Of a stretch of DNA of 64,000 nucleotides, positions 43,912 through 52,776 are shown piece after piece; position 1 is the first letter of the stretch, and every line of letters begins with the position of its first letter. Below the pieces are notes generated by a model. The model saw only the letters and a list, made by a program, of their open reading frames with translations, was not told the origin of the DNA and ran no database searches. A program made the translations under genes and the position numbers. The stretch is taken from contig CAMHSB010000001.1 in NCBI GenBank assembly GCA_946187695.1, positions 62,001-126,000 on the forward strand, read 5' to 3'. This DNA comes from an uncultured Bacteroidales bacterium. Lineage in GTDB: Bacteria; Bacteroidota; Bacteroidia; Bacteroidales; Paludibacteraceae.

Positions 43912-45666
43912 TTATCTCACTTCTTGACCGGTTAGGGTATAGGCCTTGCCGTCACGAATGATGAGGAGCCGGCCGTTCAGGAAGATTTTGCCGTTCGTGC
44001 CCACTGAAGTATCCCAATAGGAGGATTGTTCGAGGTCCGTTGTCGTTCCCGATTCTTCCGGGTTGGAGGGGATAATCGGCGGAGTCGGAATGATTTCGTA
44101 ACCTCCTTCTATCAGTTCGCCTGTATAGCCCGTAGTAGCAAACGCACCGATATAGACGTGTAATGGCGTGCCGTTTGCATCGAGCGTAGAGAGGACGTAG
44201 TTGTAACGGGAAGCAACATCGAGACCGGTGATATTAAACGACAGGGTGGCAGGCAGTTGGGTACTGTTACCCGTTTCGCCTTCCGCACTCTGCTCATTTC
44301 GTTTTGGCGCATTGAACGTTATTCCCTGCAATTGTCCGGTCGGACCAAGCGTCAAATGACAGAAGACCGCACCGCTTTTGTAGATATCAATCTGGTATGA
44401 ACCGGCGGCACTATCAGTAGGCCATGTCATGACCGCACTGGTCTGAGCCGGATCAACCGTCACTTTGTCAAGAGTTGTTTCAACAGCAGCCGTGTGGAAA
44501 CTGCCGGAAACGGTACTGATAGTCTGACCGTTCACGTCTTCTCCGGAAATAGCGTACCAATAGTCCGTATTGGCCTGTAAACCGTTGAGCGTATAGAAGA
44601 AAAGCCTGTCCGTATATTCGGTATCTTCCGCTTTGGTACGTGCCGGAGCATGAGGGATAAAATGCAGACCGGTCACTACGCCGTTACGATCAAAGGTTAT
44701 ATAAAACGCCTCTTCCGTCCGTGTACTGTCTGAATAGACATGCAGGATATACGTCTCGGCATTCGGTACCGATGTCCATTGAAAGATAGCACTGTGGGTA
44801 TTCGGCACAACGGGGAAAAGGTCACTGCCGTCATGGTTTTGGACGAGACGCACTCCTTTGCCCACATAGCGGTTGTCCATTAACTTAACAGGGGTTCCAT
44901 AAGGAACAAAGTAATATGCTCCATTGGCATTGGTTTGCGTGGCTGTCCAATAACGCGCCGATTGTGCCACATAAACGGATGTGCAGTACGATGTTGACCA
45001 CGAGGTCATGGTTCGTTCATACGTAACAGGAAGAAATACTGCTCCTGCCATTTCCATAATCATCCATTCATCCGCCGTATAGATATTTGGGGCCAAGGTA
45101 GAATCAGTACTGTTGGATGGTTTGAAATGCATACCTTCAGGTAGAATCCAATTATCAGGAAGGAGGATTGCACCGTTCACACCATTCACTTTTCCGTTCG
45201 CACGAAGTTCTGCAGCGTTACGCCTATTATTATATAAGTATTCCCAATTATAGACACTCAGTGTCCACCATTGATTAGGAGTGTTCCCTCCATTACTAAT
45301 GGCATTATTTCCCCAGTCATTAAACGAACTATAATCGGTGTTATAGGTAGTACTGGTATTCGGTTTTTGGCCTGTTCCCCATCCGAAGAGATCGAGCCAT
45401 CCCAGATAGTTCCATACCCATCCTCCACCGGAAGAAGACCATTGATAATCACGGATGCGCTCATTGTCCGTACCCACAAAGTCCCACTGGTTCTCGGCGA
45501 AACGCCATGTGGACGTACTGGGTTGGTACTGAAGGTTGCCACGCGAGAAAGCCACCGTGTCCGTTGAGCTGATAGCGAACTTACCACGCAATGCGCCTTC
45601 TGTTGCGTACATGCTGCTTGCCATCCAAATCAGGCAAACAAGAATAATAGATACTTTCGTTTTCAT
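43912..45666 (-). CDS. Surface protein: lectin-like domain, two fibronectin-like modules, sorting-like tail
   Basis: A 584-residue exported protein (signal MKTKVSIILVCLIWMASS). The N-terminal region (about 25-285) has FSRGNLQYQPSTSTWRFAENQW, WLDLFGWGTG, ILLPDNWILPEGMHF and a RYWTATQTNANGAYYF block. It resembles the FISUMP-type, possibly C-type-lectin-like, domains common in Bacteroidales and Fibrobacter (moderate certainty). Two fibronectin-III-like modules follow (about 290-395 and 400-520). The 20-residue tail contains GRLLIIRDGKAYTLTGQEVR. Both its ends are nearly identical in DNA to the 50734-52767 gene. It has its own promoter after the OmpA gene. Confidence 0.8.
   Translation of the reverse strand: MKTKVSIILVCLIWMASSMYATEGALRGKFAISSTDTVAFSRGNLQYQPSTSTWRFAENQWDFVGTDNERIRDYQWSSSGGGWVWNYLGWLDLFGWGTGQKPNTSTTYNTDYSSFNDWGNNAISNGGNTPNQWWTLSVYNWEYLYNNRRNAAELRANGKVNGVNGAILLPDNWILPEGMHFKPSNSTDSTLAPNIYTADEWMIMEMAGAVFLPVTYERTMTSWSTSYCTSVYVAQSARYWTATQTNANGAYYFVPYGTPVKLMDNRYVGKGVRLVQNHDGSDLFPVVPNTHSAIFQWTSVPNAETYILHVYSDSTRTEEAFYITFDRNGVVTGLHFIPHAPARTKAEDTEYTDRLFFYTLNGLQANTDYWYAISGEDVNGQTISTVSGSFHTAAVETTLDKVTVDPAQTSAVMTWPTDSAAGSYQIDIYKSGAVFCHLTLGPTGQLQGITFNAPKRNEQSAEGETGNSTQLPATLSFNITGLDVASRYNYVLSTLDANGTPLHVYIGAFATTGYTGELIEGGYEIIPTPPIIPSNPEESGTTTDLEQSSYWDTSVGTNGKIFLNGRLLIIRDGKAYTLTGQEVR
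44037..44229. repeat. Copy 1 of a 193-base C-terminal module repeat
   Basis: Aligns without gaps to 50847-51039 with seven mismatches by my count. It encodes RYNYVLSTLDANGTP, then IGAFATTGYTGELIEGGYE and the Pro-rich linker. Confidence 0.9.
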
Positions 45667-45675
45667 GATCGTATA
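45605..45675. repeat. Copy 1 of the signal-peptide repeat
   Basis: Aligns to 52706-52776 with five mismatches in 71 bases, covering the signal peptide and the leader just upstream. Confidence 0.88.
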
Positions 45676-45739
45676 ATTATATCAAGTTTAAACATTCTAT
45701 ATACCTTATTTTTTACAGATTTTACTACAAAAATGCCTG

Positions 45740-45771
45740 CAAAATTACTGTGTTTTTTTGATATATGCAAG
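45740..45771 (-). promoter_or_regulatory. Promoter of the 45666 surface protein
   Basis: Minus-strand -7 TAATTTTG (45747-45740) and -33 CTTG (45771-45768), giving a 73-base leader. Confidence 0.78.
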
Positions 45772-45780
45772 AGTTAAAAA

Positions 45781-47205
45781 TCATTTTTTCCTCAAATCGG
45801 GAATGATTTCGACACGGCGGTCTTTGGATAATTGTTTTTCGGCATTATATCTATAGGGTTTGTTGGCTCCGTATGACCAGACGAACATCCGGTCTCCCGA
45901 GATTCCTTTTTCTTCCAGCAATGCGGCTACCGCTTGGGCGCGCAGGAGGGCCAGACGTCGGTTATAGCGTTCTGTCCCAAGCCGGCAAGCATGCCCGTTA
46001 ATGTGAATACGCAGGCTTGGATGACGATGCATCATCGCAGCTATGGAATCCAATATATATGCCGGCTCAAGGATCGGAATATATTCGTCCAGATGGAACC
46101 ATATTACTGCTTCCGACAGCAATGAATCTAATCTTTTTTGTGGAGAGGAGCAGATGGTGTCGTGAATCAATCCCGTGTTCCGGATAACTATGGTATCATG
46201 CAGGTAGATGGTATCATGTACGACCTCCTTAGCGGCCATTTCCGGGAATTGTTTCTGGAGTTCCTTCAGTTCTCTTTTCTTCTCTTTGTCGGTCTTTCCG
46301 GGCCATATGGACAGGCCTGCTTTCACGCCGGCCATCCAGGGGTGGCTGCTACCGGTTTTATCCGTGCCGATAAGTCCCCGGTATTCGTTCATGAACGCGT
46401 ATCGGTTTGTCTCGTTTCGAAATCCCAAAGCGGTTTTTTCATTTTGCTGAATAGCGCAGAAATCATTGATCATCATCTGCCCGAATGCCGCTACGTAGAG
46501 TTCAAGATGCGGGTTGATCCGGATGGCGGTTCCTAACTCGGCGTAGGCCTCTGCGTTGATTATATGCAGTCGGTCAGCCATGCTTTCTTCCTGCGGTTCG
46601 CGGAACCTCTCGGTCTCAAACCTGCCCGGAAGATCACGGAGCAATAGTTGCCATTGCTCATACCATCCGGTGTGGGTGATATCCCCCGAGACACGGGTGT
46701 AACCCGCTATCACGGGAAAAGCAACTTTCAGTCCGGCAGCGGCGTGCAATCCGATCCGGCTCTCGCGGTTCTTGAAATACCTGAACCGCAATCCTACCGG
46801 TATCTCTAATAAATAGGCCTGCTGATTCTCTTGCCAATGATCAAGTTCGGTACGATGGATATATGTCTCGCCCATATAGTCGGTTAGAGCAGAGCCGTCC
46901 TGCCATTCGCGCCATTCCATCGGTTGGGTTAGTCGGGCAGATGAGGCTATGCGGCTGAAAGACAATCCTGCCTGCACGCCGATACCGGGAAGAAAAAAGA
47001 ACGTGTATCCTGCGCCTGCAGAAAAAGCACCTCCGATAGTCACTTCCCCTCCGGTCAACGGATAATTCCAATGACTCACGCCTCCGGCTCCGTAGATATC
47101 TATATAATGACGAACGGGCTTCTCTTCCGGTGCTTTCTGCTTACCGGAAACATCGGTACAAACAGCGATGAAAACGGAGAAAATGATGATTCCGATGCGT
47201 TTCAT
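45781..47205 (-). CDS. OmpA-family outer-membrane protein
   Basis: A 474-residue protein: signal peptide, an N-terminal beta-barrel of about 280 residues (YIDIYGAGGVSHWNYPL, GAGYTFFFLPGIGVQAGLSFS), a charged linker (KTDKEKKRELKELQKQFPEM) and a C-terminal OmpA domain. That domain (about 370-474) reads LRIHINGHACRLGTERYNRRLALLRAQAVAALL, then YGANKPY and DRRVEI, the peptidoglycan-binding signature. Its start overlaps the T9SS-type surface protein by four bases (ATGA), so the two are made together and may form an anchor-and-adhesin pair (inference). Last gene of the five-gene operon. Confidence 0.9.
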   Translation of the reverse strand: MKRIGIIIFSVFIAVCTDVSGKQKAPEEKPVRHYIDIYGAGGVSHWNYPLTGGEVTIGGAFSAGAGYTFFFLPGIGVQAGLSFSRIASSARLTQPMEWREWQDGSALTDYMGETYIHRTELDHWQENQQAYLLEIPVGLRFRYFKNRESRIGLHAAAGLKVAFPVIAGYTRVSGDITHTGWYEQWQLLLRDLPGRFETERFREPQEESMADRLHIINAEAYAELGTAIRINPHLELYVAAFGQMMINDFCAIQQNEKTALGFRNETNRYAFMNEYRGLIGTDKTGSSHPWMAGVKAGLSIWPGKTDKEKKRELKELQKQFPEMAAKEVVHDTIYLHDTIVIRNTGLIHDTICSSPQKRLDSLLSEAVIWFHLDEYIPILEPAYILDSIAAMMHRHPSLRIHINGHACRLGTERYNRRLALLRAQAVAALLEEKGISGDRMFVWSYGANKPYRYNAEKQLSKDRRVEIIPDLRKK

Positions 47206-50200
47206 GGTATAAGTATTTTACGGATTTGTATTTGTGTCTTCCCGTCATGCCATCGGATGAGATAAATTCCGCTTTTATCGGCATGAACGCATCTCCTGCC
47301 GTCCATAGTATAAATCTCCGTCTCTCCTTCGCTCCAGACGGGTAAGACAGCTGTTTCCTCTAATCCTTCGGTAGGTCGCATTTCGTATACACAACTACGA
47401 TAGACTATGCCGTCATCCCCGGTCATCTCTACCTGGTAGTAACCGTTCAAACCGAGGTACTCATAGTAGAATTGCTCTGTTGCGTTTTCCATCCGTTCTC
47501 CGTTCCGATACCATTGATAAGCGGTAAAAGTCAGGCCCGCGTCATTATTCTTTCCGCTGTTGTCTACGAAGAGTACATCGTTTCCTTTACGATGAACCAA
47601 TCCGTCCAGATCTATGGAAGCCTGTATCTCATGAGGAAGGCCTCTGCACTCGCTCTCTCCGGCCGATGATGCGTAAAAAAGCACGGTGAAATCGAGCATA
47701 GTTATGGGTAATTCGCCGGGTATGGGTACTACTATCGGTCCTTCGGCAGGCAACTCTTCCCCATAGACGGAGACAAATCCTAAGGCTGCGGCTTTTTCGG
47801 AAACGATCAGGTCGTATAGGTCCGGATGGCCTTCACGGATGTCATAATGTATCTCCATAGAGGCGTCGGATTCGCAAATAGAGATCACCGGCTTGACTTC
47901 CACTACGGGCACCGGGGTAACTTGGCAAACCAAACTCACTTCCAGCGGACAACCTTCCTCTGTCCGGTCGGTCATCACTACTGTTTCCCCTGTCTCGGAG
48001 AAAGAGTATTCCTTTGTAGTCCCGTCGGCAAAGGAGTATATACCATGGTAAGGCATGTCGGTCATACAAACGGTGACAACCTTTCTTCGCTTCTCTGCTC
48101 GTCCAAGTCTCCACATGGCGGTGTTGGCCGAGTGTTGCCATTCGGTCACGCATCTGGAGTTCTGTACGGCCCGCTTGACGCAAACCGTTACCGGCACGGC
48201 CAGACCGTAACGGCTCAGCGTAATGGTAGTATCCAAAGAGGCCGAATTAACCCGTAAGGTATCCAGAAGTTCTTCTCCGTCTCCTCCGCGGTACAACAAC
48301 CAGCAATACGTGAAATCTCCTTCTCCGCTCGCACTCTCATCATCGCTGATATGCATCTCTACTTCCTGTATCGTCCCGTTCTCCAGGCATACCTGCTCCT
48401 CTATTTCCCCGATGGAACCGGCGTTATATGCACTATACACATGAATGACTACTTCTCCTTCCGCGGCTGTCCAGTCCATCAAACCGGTATTGTCCTTTAC
48501 CTCCCTGCGGAACACGTAATTCTCACCGTTAATCATCGGAATACGTGCTATCTCCAGTTCCGTGGTATCGCTCTCGGGAATAACGACGTCGTTGCAAAGC
48601 CATCGGTAGGTATAAATGCCGTTTCCTCCGGTTACCGTTTCAGTCTCCCGGACGATATCTGTACAAACAGGGGTGCATAACTCGCGTTCGTAGGATTCTA
48701 TCTTCCCCGGATGGATCGTATTAAAGGCCACTACTTTGTGCGCGTGCTCGCATGATAGGGGTAATGCTTGGCAGGTTGCTTCGCTGACCTTCCGGTAGAA
48801 TGTGTATTCTCCGGCTTCCTTGAAGGTGTAATCAAAAGAAGCTGTACTTACTTTGGAGGAACCTATATAAAGCGGTTCGCGCGTGTCTTCTTCTACTTTA
48901 TCCCAACTCTGACTCGCCGTATCCAGTACGGCATGCTCCATCTTCCATACATACTCAAACTTGCCCCCTCCGCCGGTAGCATCCGATTTACTGTGTATCG
49001 TCAGTACTTGCGGTAATCCGTATAGGGTGTCCGGCTCTTCGTACAAATCTCCCGGATCAAACCTCCGGCGGACAAAGAGACAGAGTCTTCCTTCTGCTTC
49101 TCCCGTCCCGCCTTTCGATGCCGTCCATTCCGTCTTGCATTTCGTGTCATGGGCATATCGGCGGAAGGCGTATTCTCCCGGGACGTCTGTCGGCATAGAC
49201 CAATCTTTGTACGTCGGCTGCGACATATAAAAAGTATCTATGGGTTCAAAATCATTCGGAAAACCGTTCTCATCGTGGCCCAAGATGGTGTCGCGGATAA
49301 TCATGTATTGGTAGGATGCGTTCGTATGGTCCTGCTCGTCGTCTTTTCCGCCGCTGGCTTCCTTTCCGCTGTTGTTCTTGTCCTTAAATCGTACATCCTC
49401 CTCATTCCAGCAGGCAGAATATACTCCGGTCACGATGCCGGCATCGAAGGCTTCATACCCCTTTACAATCGTGTACACCTGCTTCACTGCCGGACCGCAA
49501 CTGATGGTCAGGATCACCTCCTGATTGCCGCAAGGCCGTTTCACTTCTGCCGACGCACCCCTGGGATTGGGAATAAAAATAACATCCGGACTCGGCGAGT
49601 ACCAATCTCCGGAACCAAAAGCCGCATTGTTCAGCCTCTCCAGACCTATACTATTACGCGGTTTGTTTCCTTCTTCCGGCGCTCCCACTCCTTCCGCACG
49701 CATGACCGGTACGGTCTCTGCATCCAGCAAGACGGTCTTGACAGAGACCTCCGAAGCAATGTGGTTGCCAAAACAAACCAGCTGCGGGTGGCTCTCATAG
49801 CCTCCTGCAAAGCACCTCCATTCCTCTTCCGGATACTCATAGTAAGGACTTGAAAGCCCGATGAAATCGGACGATTTGGCAATCGCGTATTGGGTGTTGT
49901 CTGTGAGGATGGGATCTGCGGCTCCGTATCCGGTGGCGTACATACGTGTCAGCTGTTGGTCGAAGAACACCGTCGTCAGATTCCCCTGCGGCGCTTCGTT
50001 CTTGCCGAATAGCGCGCCTACATGGTCGGTTCCCTTGCAATACCCTATGTTGTAGCAGTTGTTCAAAACGGCGGTGGCTTTGTTATAGCCCACTAATCCG
50101 CCTACATGATTGTTGCCGTCGGTGATGATCCCGGCGTTGTATGAATAGCTGATTCCGCCGTAGTTAGTACCCACGAGACCACCGATGTTATCACCGTTGT

Positions 50201-50723
50201 GCGCGATAATCTGCGCCATATTAAAACAATGGTGTATCTGTCCGCGGTTGATTCCTGCGAGGCATCCGACATTACTGGTAGCGTCCGTCATGATTTGTCC
50301 CTGCGCGATACCCAGATGGTGAACGACCGCCGAGTTCCCGCTTTCTGCAATCAGTCCTGCGCCAGCAGGGAAGAGCGAAGAGAGCATGTACAGATTATAA
50401 ATCACATGGTTGGCTCCGTCCAACTCGCCCTGAAACGGTCTGGCTGCGCTGCCTATCGGTTCCCAACTCGGCGGAGTAGAGCCGTTTCCCCCTAAATCAA
50501 GGTCTGAAGCGAGAAGAATGGTCTTCCCCGCAAAATCATCCGTGCGGCTTGCTGCGGCTATCCATGCTAACTCTTCAGCAGTCCGGATAGTGTAGATTTC
50601 TCCGTTGAAATTGGGCATTTGTGTACCTCCGCTCCAGGGTATCAAACTCTGCGCAGAGGTATGGGTTACCCCTAATACCATGCTTATCAGCACAGTATTT
50701 ATCCACATAAATACGCGTGTCAT
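47202..50723 (-). CDS. Large T9SS-type surface protein with GLUG motifs
   Basis: An 1173-residue exported protein (signal MTRVFMWINTVLISMVLG). The N-terminal region has GLUG-type repeats (VGCLAGINRGQIHHC, IGGLVGTNYGGISYSYN, VGGLVGYNKATAVLNNC, about 150-265). The middle (about 330-1090) is a string of Ig/PKD-like beta domains with disulfide-capable Cys. The end has the standard T9SS type A pattern: EIYTMDGRRC, then KSGIYLIRW, then KTQIQIRKILIP. It is therefore expected to cross the outer membrane through T9SS and be displayed; adhesion is plausible but not shown. It overlaps the OmpA gene and follows the 677-residue gene by 10 bases. Confidence 0.85.
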   Translation of the reverse strand: MTRVFMWINTVLISMVLGVTHTSAQSLIPWSGGTQMPNFNGEIYTIRTAEELAWIAAASRTDDFAGKTILLASDLDLGGNGSTPPSWEPIGSAARPFQGELDGANHVIYNLYMLSSLFPAGAGLIAESGNSAVVHHLGIAQGQIMTDATSNVGCLAGINRGQIHHCFNMAQIIAHNGDNIGGLVGTNYGGISYSYNAGIITDGNNHVGGLVGYNKATAVLNNCYNIGYCKGTDHVGALFGKNEAPQGNLTTVFFDQQLTRMYATGYGAADPILTDNTQYAIAKSSDFIGLSSPYYEYPEEEWRCFAGGYESHPQLVCFGNHIASEVSVKTVLLDAETVPVMRAEGVGAPEEGNKPRNSIGLERLNNAAFGSGDWYSPSPDVIFIPNPRGASAEVKRPCGNQEVILTISCGPAVKQVYTIVKGYEAFDAGIVTGVYSACWNEEDVRFKDKNNSGKEASGGKDDEQDHTNASYQYMIIRDTILGHDENGFPNDFEPIDTFYMSQPTYKDWSMPTDVPGEYAFRRYAHDTKCKTEWTASKGGTGEAEGRLCLFVRRRFDPGDLYEEPDTLYGLPQVLTIHSKSDATGGGGKFEYVWKMEHAVLDTASQSWDKVEEDTREPLYIGSSKVSTASFDYTFKEAGEYTFYRKVSEATCQALPLSCEHAHKVVAFNTIHPGKIESYERELCTPVCTDIVRETETVTGGNGIYTYRWLCNDVVIPESDTTELEIARIPMINGENYVFRREVKDNTGLMDWTAAEGEVVIHVYSAYNAGSIGEIEEQVCLENGTIQEVEMHISDDESASGEGDFTYCWLLYRGGDGEELLDTLRVNSASLDTTITLSRYGLAVPVTVCVKRAVQNSRCVTEWQHSANTAMWRLGRAEKRRKVVTVCMTDMPYHGIYSFADGTTKEYSFSETGETVVMTDRTEEGCPLEVSLVCQVTPVPVVEVKPVISICESDASMEIHYDIREGHPDLYDLIVSEKAAALGFVSVYGEELPAEGPIVVPIPGELPITMLDFTVLFYASSAGESECRGLPHEIQASIDLDGLVHRKGNDVLFVDNSGKNNDAGLTFTAYQWYRNGERMENATEQFYYEYLGLNGYYQVEMTGDDGIVYRSCVYEMRPTEGLEETAVLPVWSEGETEIYTMDGRRCVHADKSGIYLIRWHDGKTQIQIRKILIP

Positions 50724-50733
50724 AAATTCGTGC

Positions 50734-52767
50734 TTACTCGATCCGTTTTCCGGTTATATCATAGGTACCTTGCGGTGTAATAAAGAGAAGTCGTCCTTCA
50801 ATAATGGCTTTTTTCTCCGGGACCTCCGAGCCGGTTTCTTCTATTCCCGTTGTCGTTCCCGATTCTTCCGGATTGGAGGGAATGATCGGCGGAGTCGGAA
50901 TGATTTCGTAACCTCCTTCTATCAGTTCGCCCGTATAGCCCGTAGTAGCAAACGCACCGATATAGACGTGAATGGGCGTGCCGTTTGCATCGAGCGTAGA
51001 GAGGACGTAGTTGTAACGGGAAGCAACATCGAGACCGGTCACTTTGAAAGACAAGGTATAAGGCTGAGTGTCATTGGCATTGTCCATCGGTGCTCTTCTA
51101 CCCGGCGCGGAGAACGTGATGGCTAACAACTGTCCCCTGTTGCCGAGCGTTAGCTTGCAGAAGACCGCGCCGTCCTTGTATATGTCTATCTGATAACTAT
51201 GCGCCGCGCTGTCTGTCGGCCAAGTGAAATCCGCCGTCGTTTGTCCCGGATCGACCGTCACAGAGCGCTGAATCATGGCGGAGTCAGGTGTGTCATTCAT
51301 GCGGAAACGACCCCAGTAAGGGTGCTCGCGGTAAAGTTTGCGGCTATCAGGTAACACACTCAATAAAGCGCTGTCCGGAATGTCCGCCAATGTCCCTTCG
51401 CTTACTGCCGGAGGAGTAGCCGCCCAGACGGAAATATGCGTTATTGCGCTGTCACCCTTGAAGGCATTATCCCCGATGAGAACGACGTTTTTGCCAATCG
51501 ACAACTCCTTGAGCGCGCTCCAATTTTCAAACGCGTTCGTGCCGATGGAGATCACTTTGTCGGGGATGGCCAACGAGTCTTGCAACTTAACCCCTGAGAA
51601 AGCACTTCCGCCGATCATCGTCAGTTCTTTCGGCAGTACGATATAATCCAAGTTAGGACACCCCGAGAAGGCATTATCCCCGATAGTGCTGACGCTATCA
51701 GGTATCTCGACTCGCCTCAAGGCTGAACACCCGTTGAATACGGAAGAATTGATGGCTTTCACTTTCTGAGGTATAGTGATTCGCTGAATCTTCGTACATC
51801 CCTTGAAAGCCTCTTGGTGAATGGCTGTCAACGTAGAAGGAAGGATAAGCGTATCCAACTTGTTGTTACCCGAGAAGGCGCCTGAACCGATATATTTACA
51901 GCCCTCAGGCAGCACGATTTTCTTCATGAGTACCTGCTGGCATAGACCTGACGGCACAAACTCTACATCCGGACCGAAGATAAAATCGCCCCTCCAGTAG
52001 CAGTAAAGATTATAAAATACCGACGAAGAAGCCGGAGGGTTCTTGGCGTTCCAAACAATAACAGGACTATCGTGGTAGCACCACGAGATCTGTTTGTTCG
52101 AGCGGAACGTCGCCGGGAAGAACAGCGTGTCCCGAAGCGGAATAGTGGCTACACTATTTTGGTCGTATGACGCTCTATCGGGTTCGCCGTCAAAAATACT
52201 GCCGTCAATCACCTCCAGACAATCCGACCAGCGGACAGAGTTCAAGTGATAGCAGTTCTGGAAGGCCATCTGACCGATATACTTAACCCCCTTGCCCAAA
52301 TCGCACTTCACCATCGTCGTGCAGTTGCTGAAGGCGTATTGCCCCACGGTGTCCACCGAGTTAGGCAGTTTGATCTCCTTTAACTGGTAGCAGCTCTCAA
52401 ATAGGTAAGCAGGTATTTTTGTCACGCCTTCGGGGATCTCGCACGCCGTCAGGTTCCACCAATCCCGGAATGTAGCACCGCTGAATCCCGTCAGCCCTTC
52501 CGGTAACGAAATCGTCTTACACGAGTTATACGGATAGTACGTCTTATAACTCGTTGACCACGACGAAGCCTGCAGCACCTGTTTGTTCCACCAGAGACTA
52601 TCGACGACATTCTTCAACTCGCCGTAGCCATCAATGGTCATGTGCGCCGTCTCCGTATCATAGCTCCACGTCAGATGCTCTCCACACACGCCGGTATACA
52701 CCGTCGCGTACGCGCTGCTTGCCATCCAAATCAGGCAAACAAGGATAATAAATACTTTTGTTTTCAT
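50734..52767 (-). CDS. BspA-like leucine-rich-repeat surface protein with fibronectin-like module and tail
   Basis: A 677-residue exported protein (signal MKTKVFIILVCLIWMASS). After GVCGEHLTWSYDTETAHMTI come about 15 BspA-type LRR units (e.g. IPDSVSTIGDNAFSGCPNL, IGTNAFENWSALKELSI) to about residue 480. A fibronectin-III-like module and a Pro-rich linker follow, then the tail GRLLFITPQGTYDITGKRIE. BspA-type LRRs bind host or environmental proteins. The signal-peptide and C-terminal DNA is nearly identical to the 43912 gene while the middles are unrelated. Third of five genes in the operon. Confidence 0.87.
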   Translation of the reverse strand: MKTKVFIILVCLIWMASSAYATVYTGVCGEHLTWSYDTETAHMTIDGYGELKNVVDSLWWNKQVLQASSWSTSYKTYYPYNSCKTISLPEGLTGFSGATFRDWWNLTACEIPEGVTKIPAYLFESCYQLKEIKLPNSVDTVGQYAFSNCTTMVKCDLGKGVKYIGQMAFQNCYHLNSVRWSDCLEVIDGSIFDGEPDRASYDQNSVATIPLRDTLFFPATFRSNKQISWCYHDSPVIVWNAKNPPASSSVFYNLYCYWRGDFIFGPDVEFVPSGLCQQVLMKKIVLPEGCKYIGSGAFSGNNKLDTLILPSTLTAIHQEAFKGCTKIQRITIPQKVKAINSSVFNGCSALRRVEIPDSVSTIGDNAFSGCPNLDYIVLPKELTMIGGSAFSGVKLQDSLAIPDKVISIGTNAFENWSALKELSIGKNVVLIGDNAFKGDSAITHISVWAATPPAVSEGTLADIPDSALLSVLPDSRKLYREHPYWGRFRMNDTPDSAMIQRSVTVDPGQTTADFTWPTDSAAHSYQIDIYKDGAVFCKLTLGNRGQLLAITFSAPGRRAPMDNANDTQPYTLSFKVTGLDVASRYNYVLSTLDANGTPIHVYIGAFATTGYTGELIEGGYEIIPTPPIIPSNPEESGTTTGIEETGSEVPEKKAIIEGRLLFITPQGTYDITGKRIE
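50847..51039. repeat. Copy 2 of the 193-base C-terminal module repeat
   Basis: Partner of 44037-44229. Identity falls sharply just beyond 51039, which suggests a local exchange boundary. Confidence 0.9.
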
Positions 52768-52776
52768 GATCGTATA
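52706..52776. repeat. Copy 2 of the signal-peptide repeat
   Basis: Partner of 45605-45675. It ends at the stop codon of the preceding gene. Confidence 0.88.

Noticed and set aside
43912-45666. Diversity-generating retroelement target, because of the lectin-like domain
   Set aside because: No reverse transcriptase, template repeat or accessory gene is seen nearby, and the near-identical DNA is at the C-terminal module rather than a variable lectin segment.
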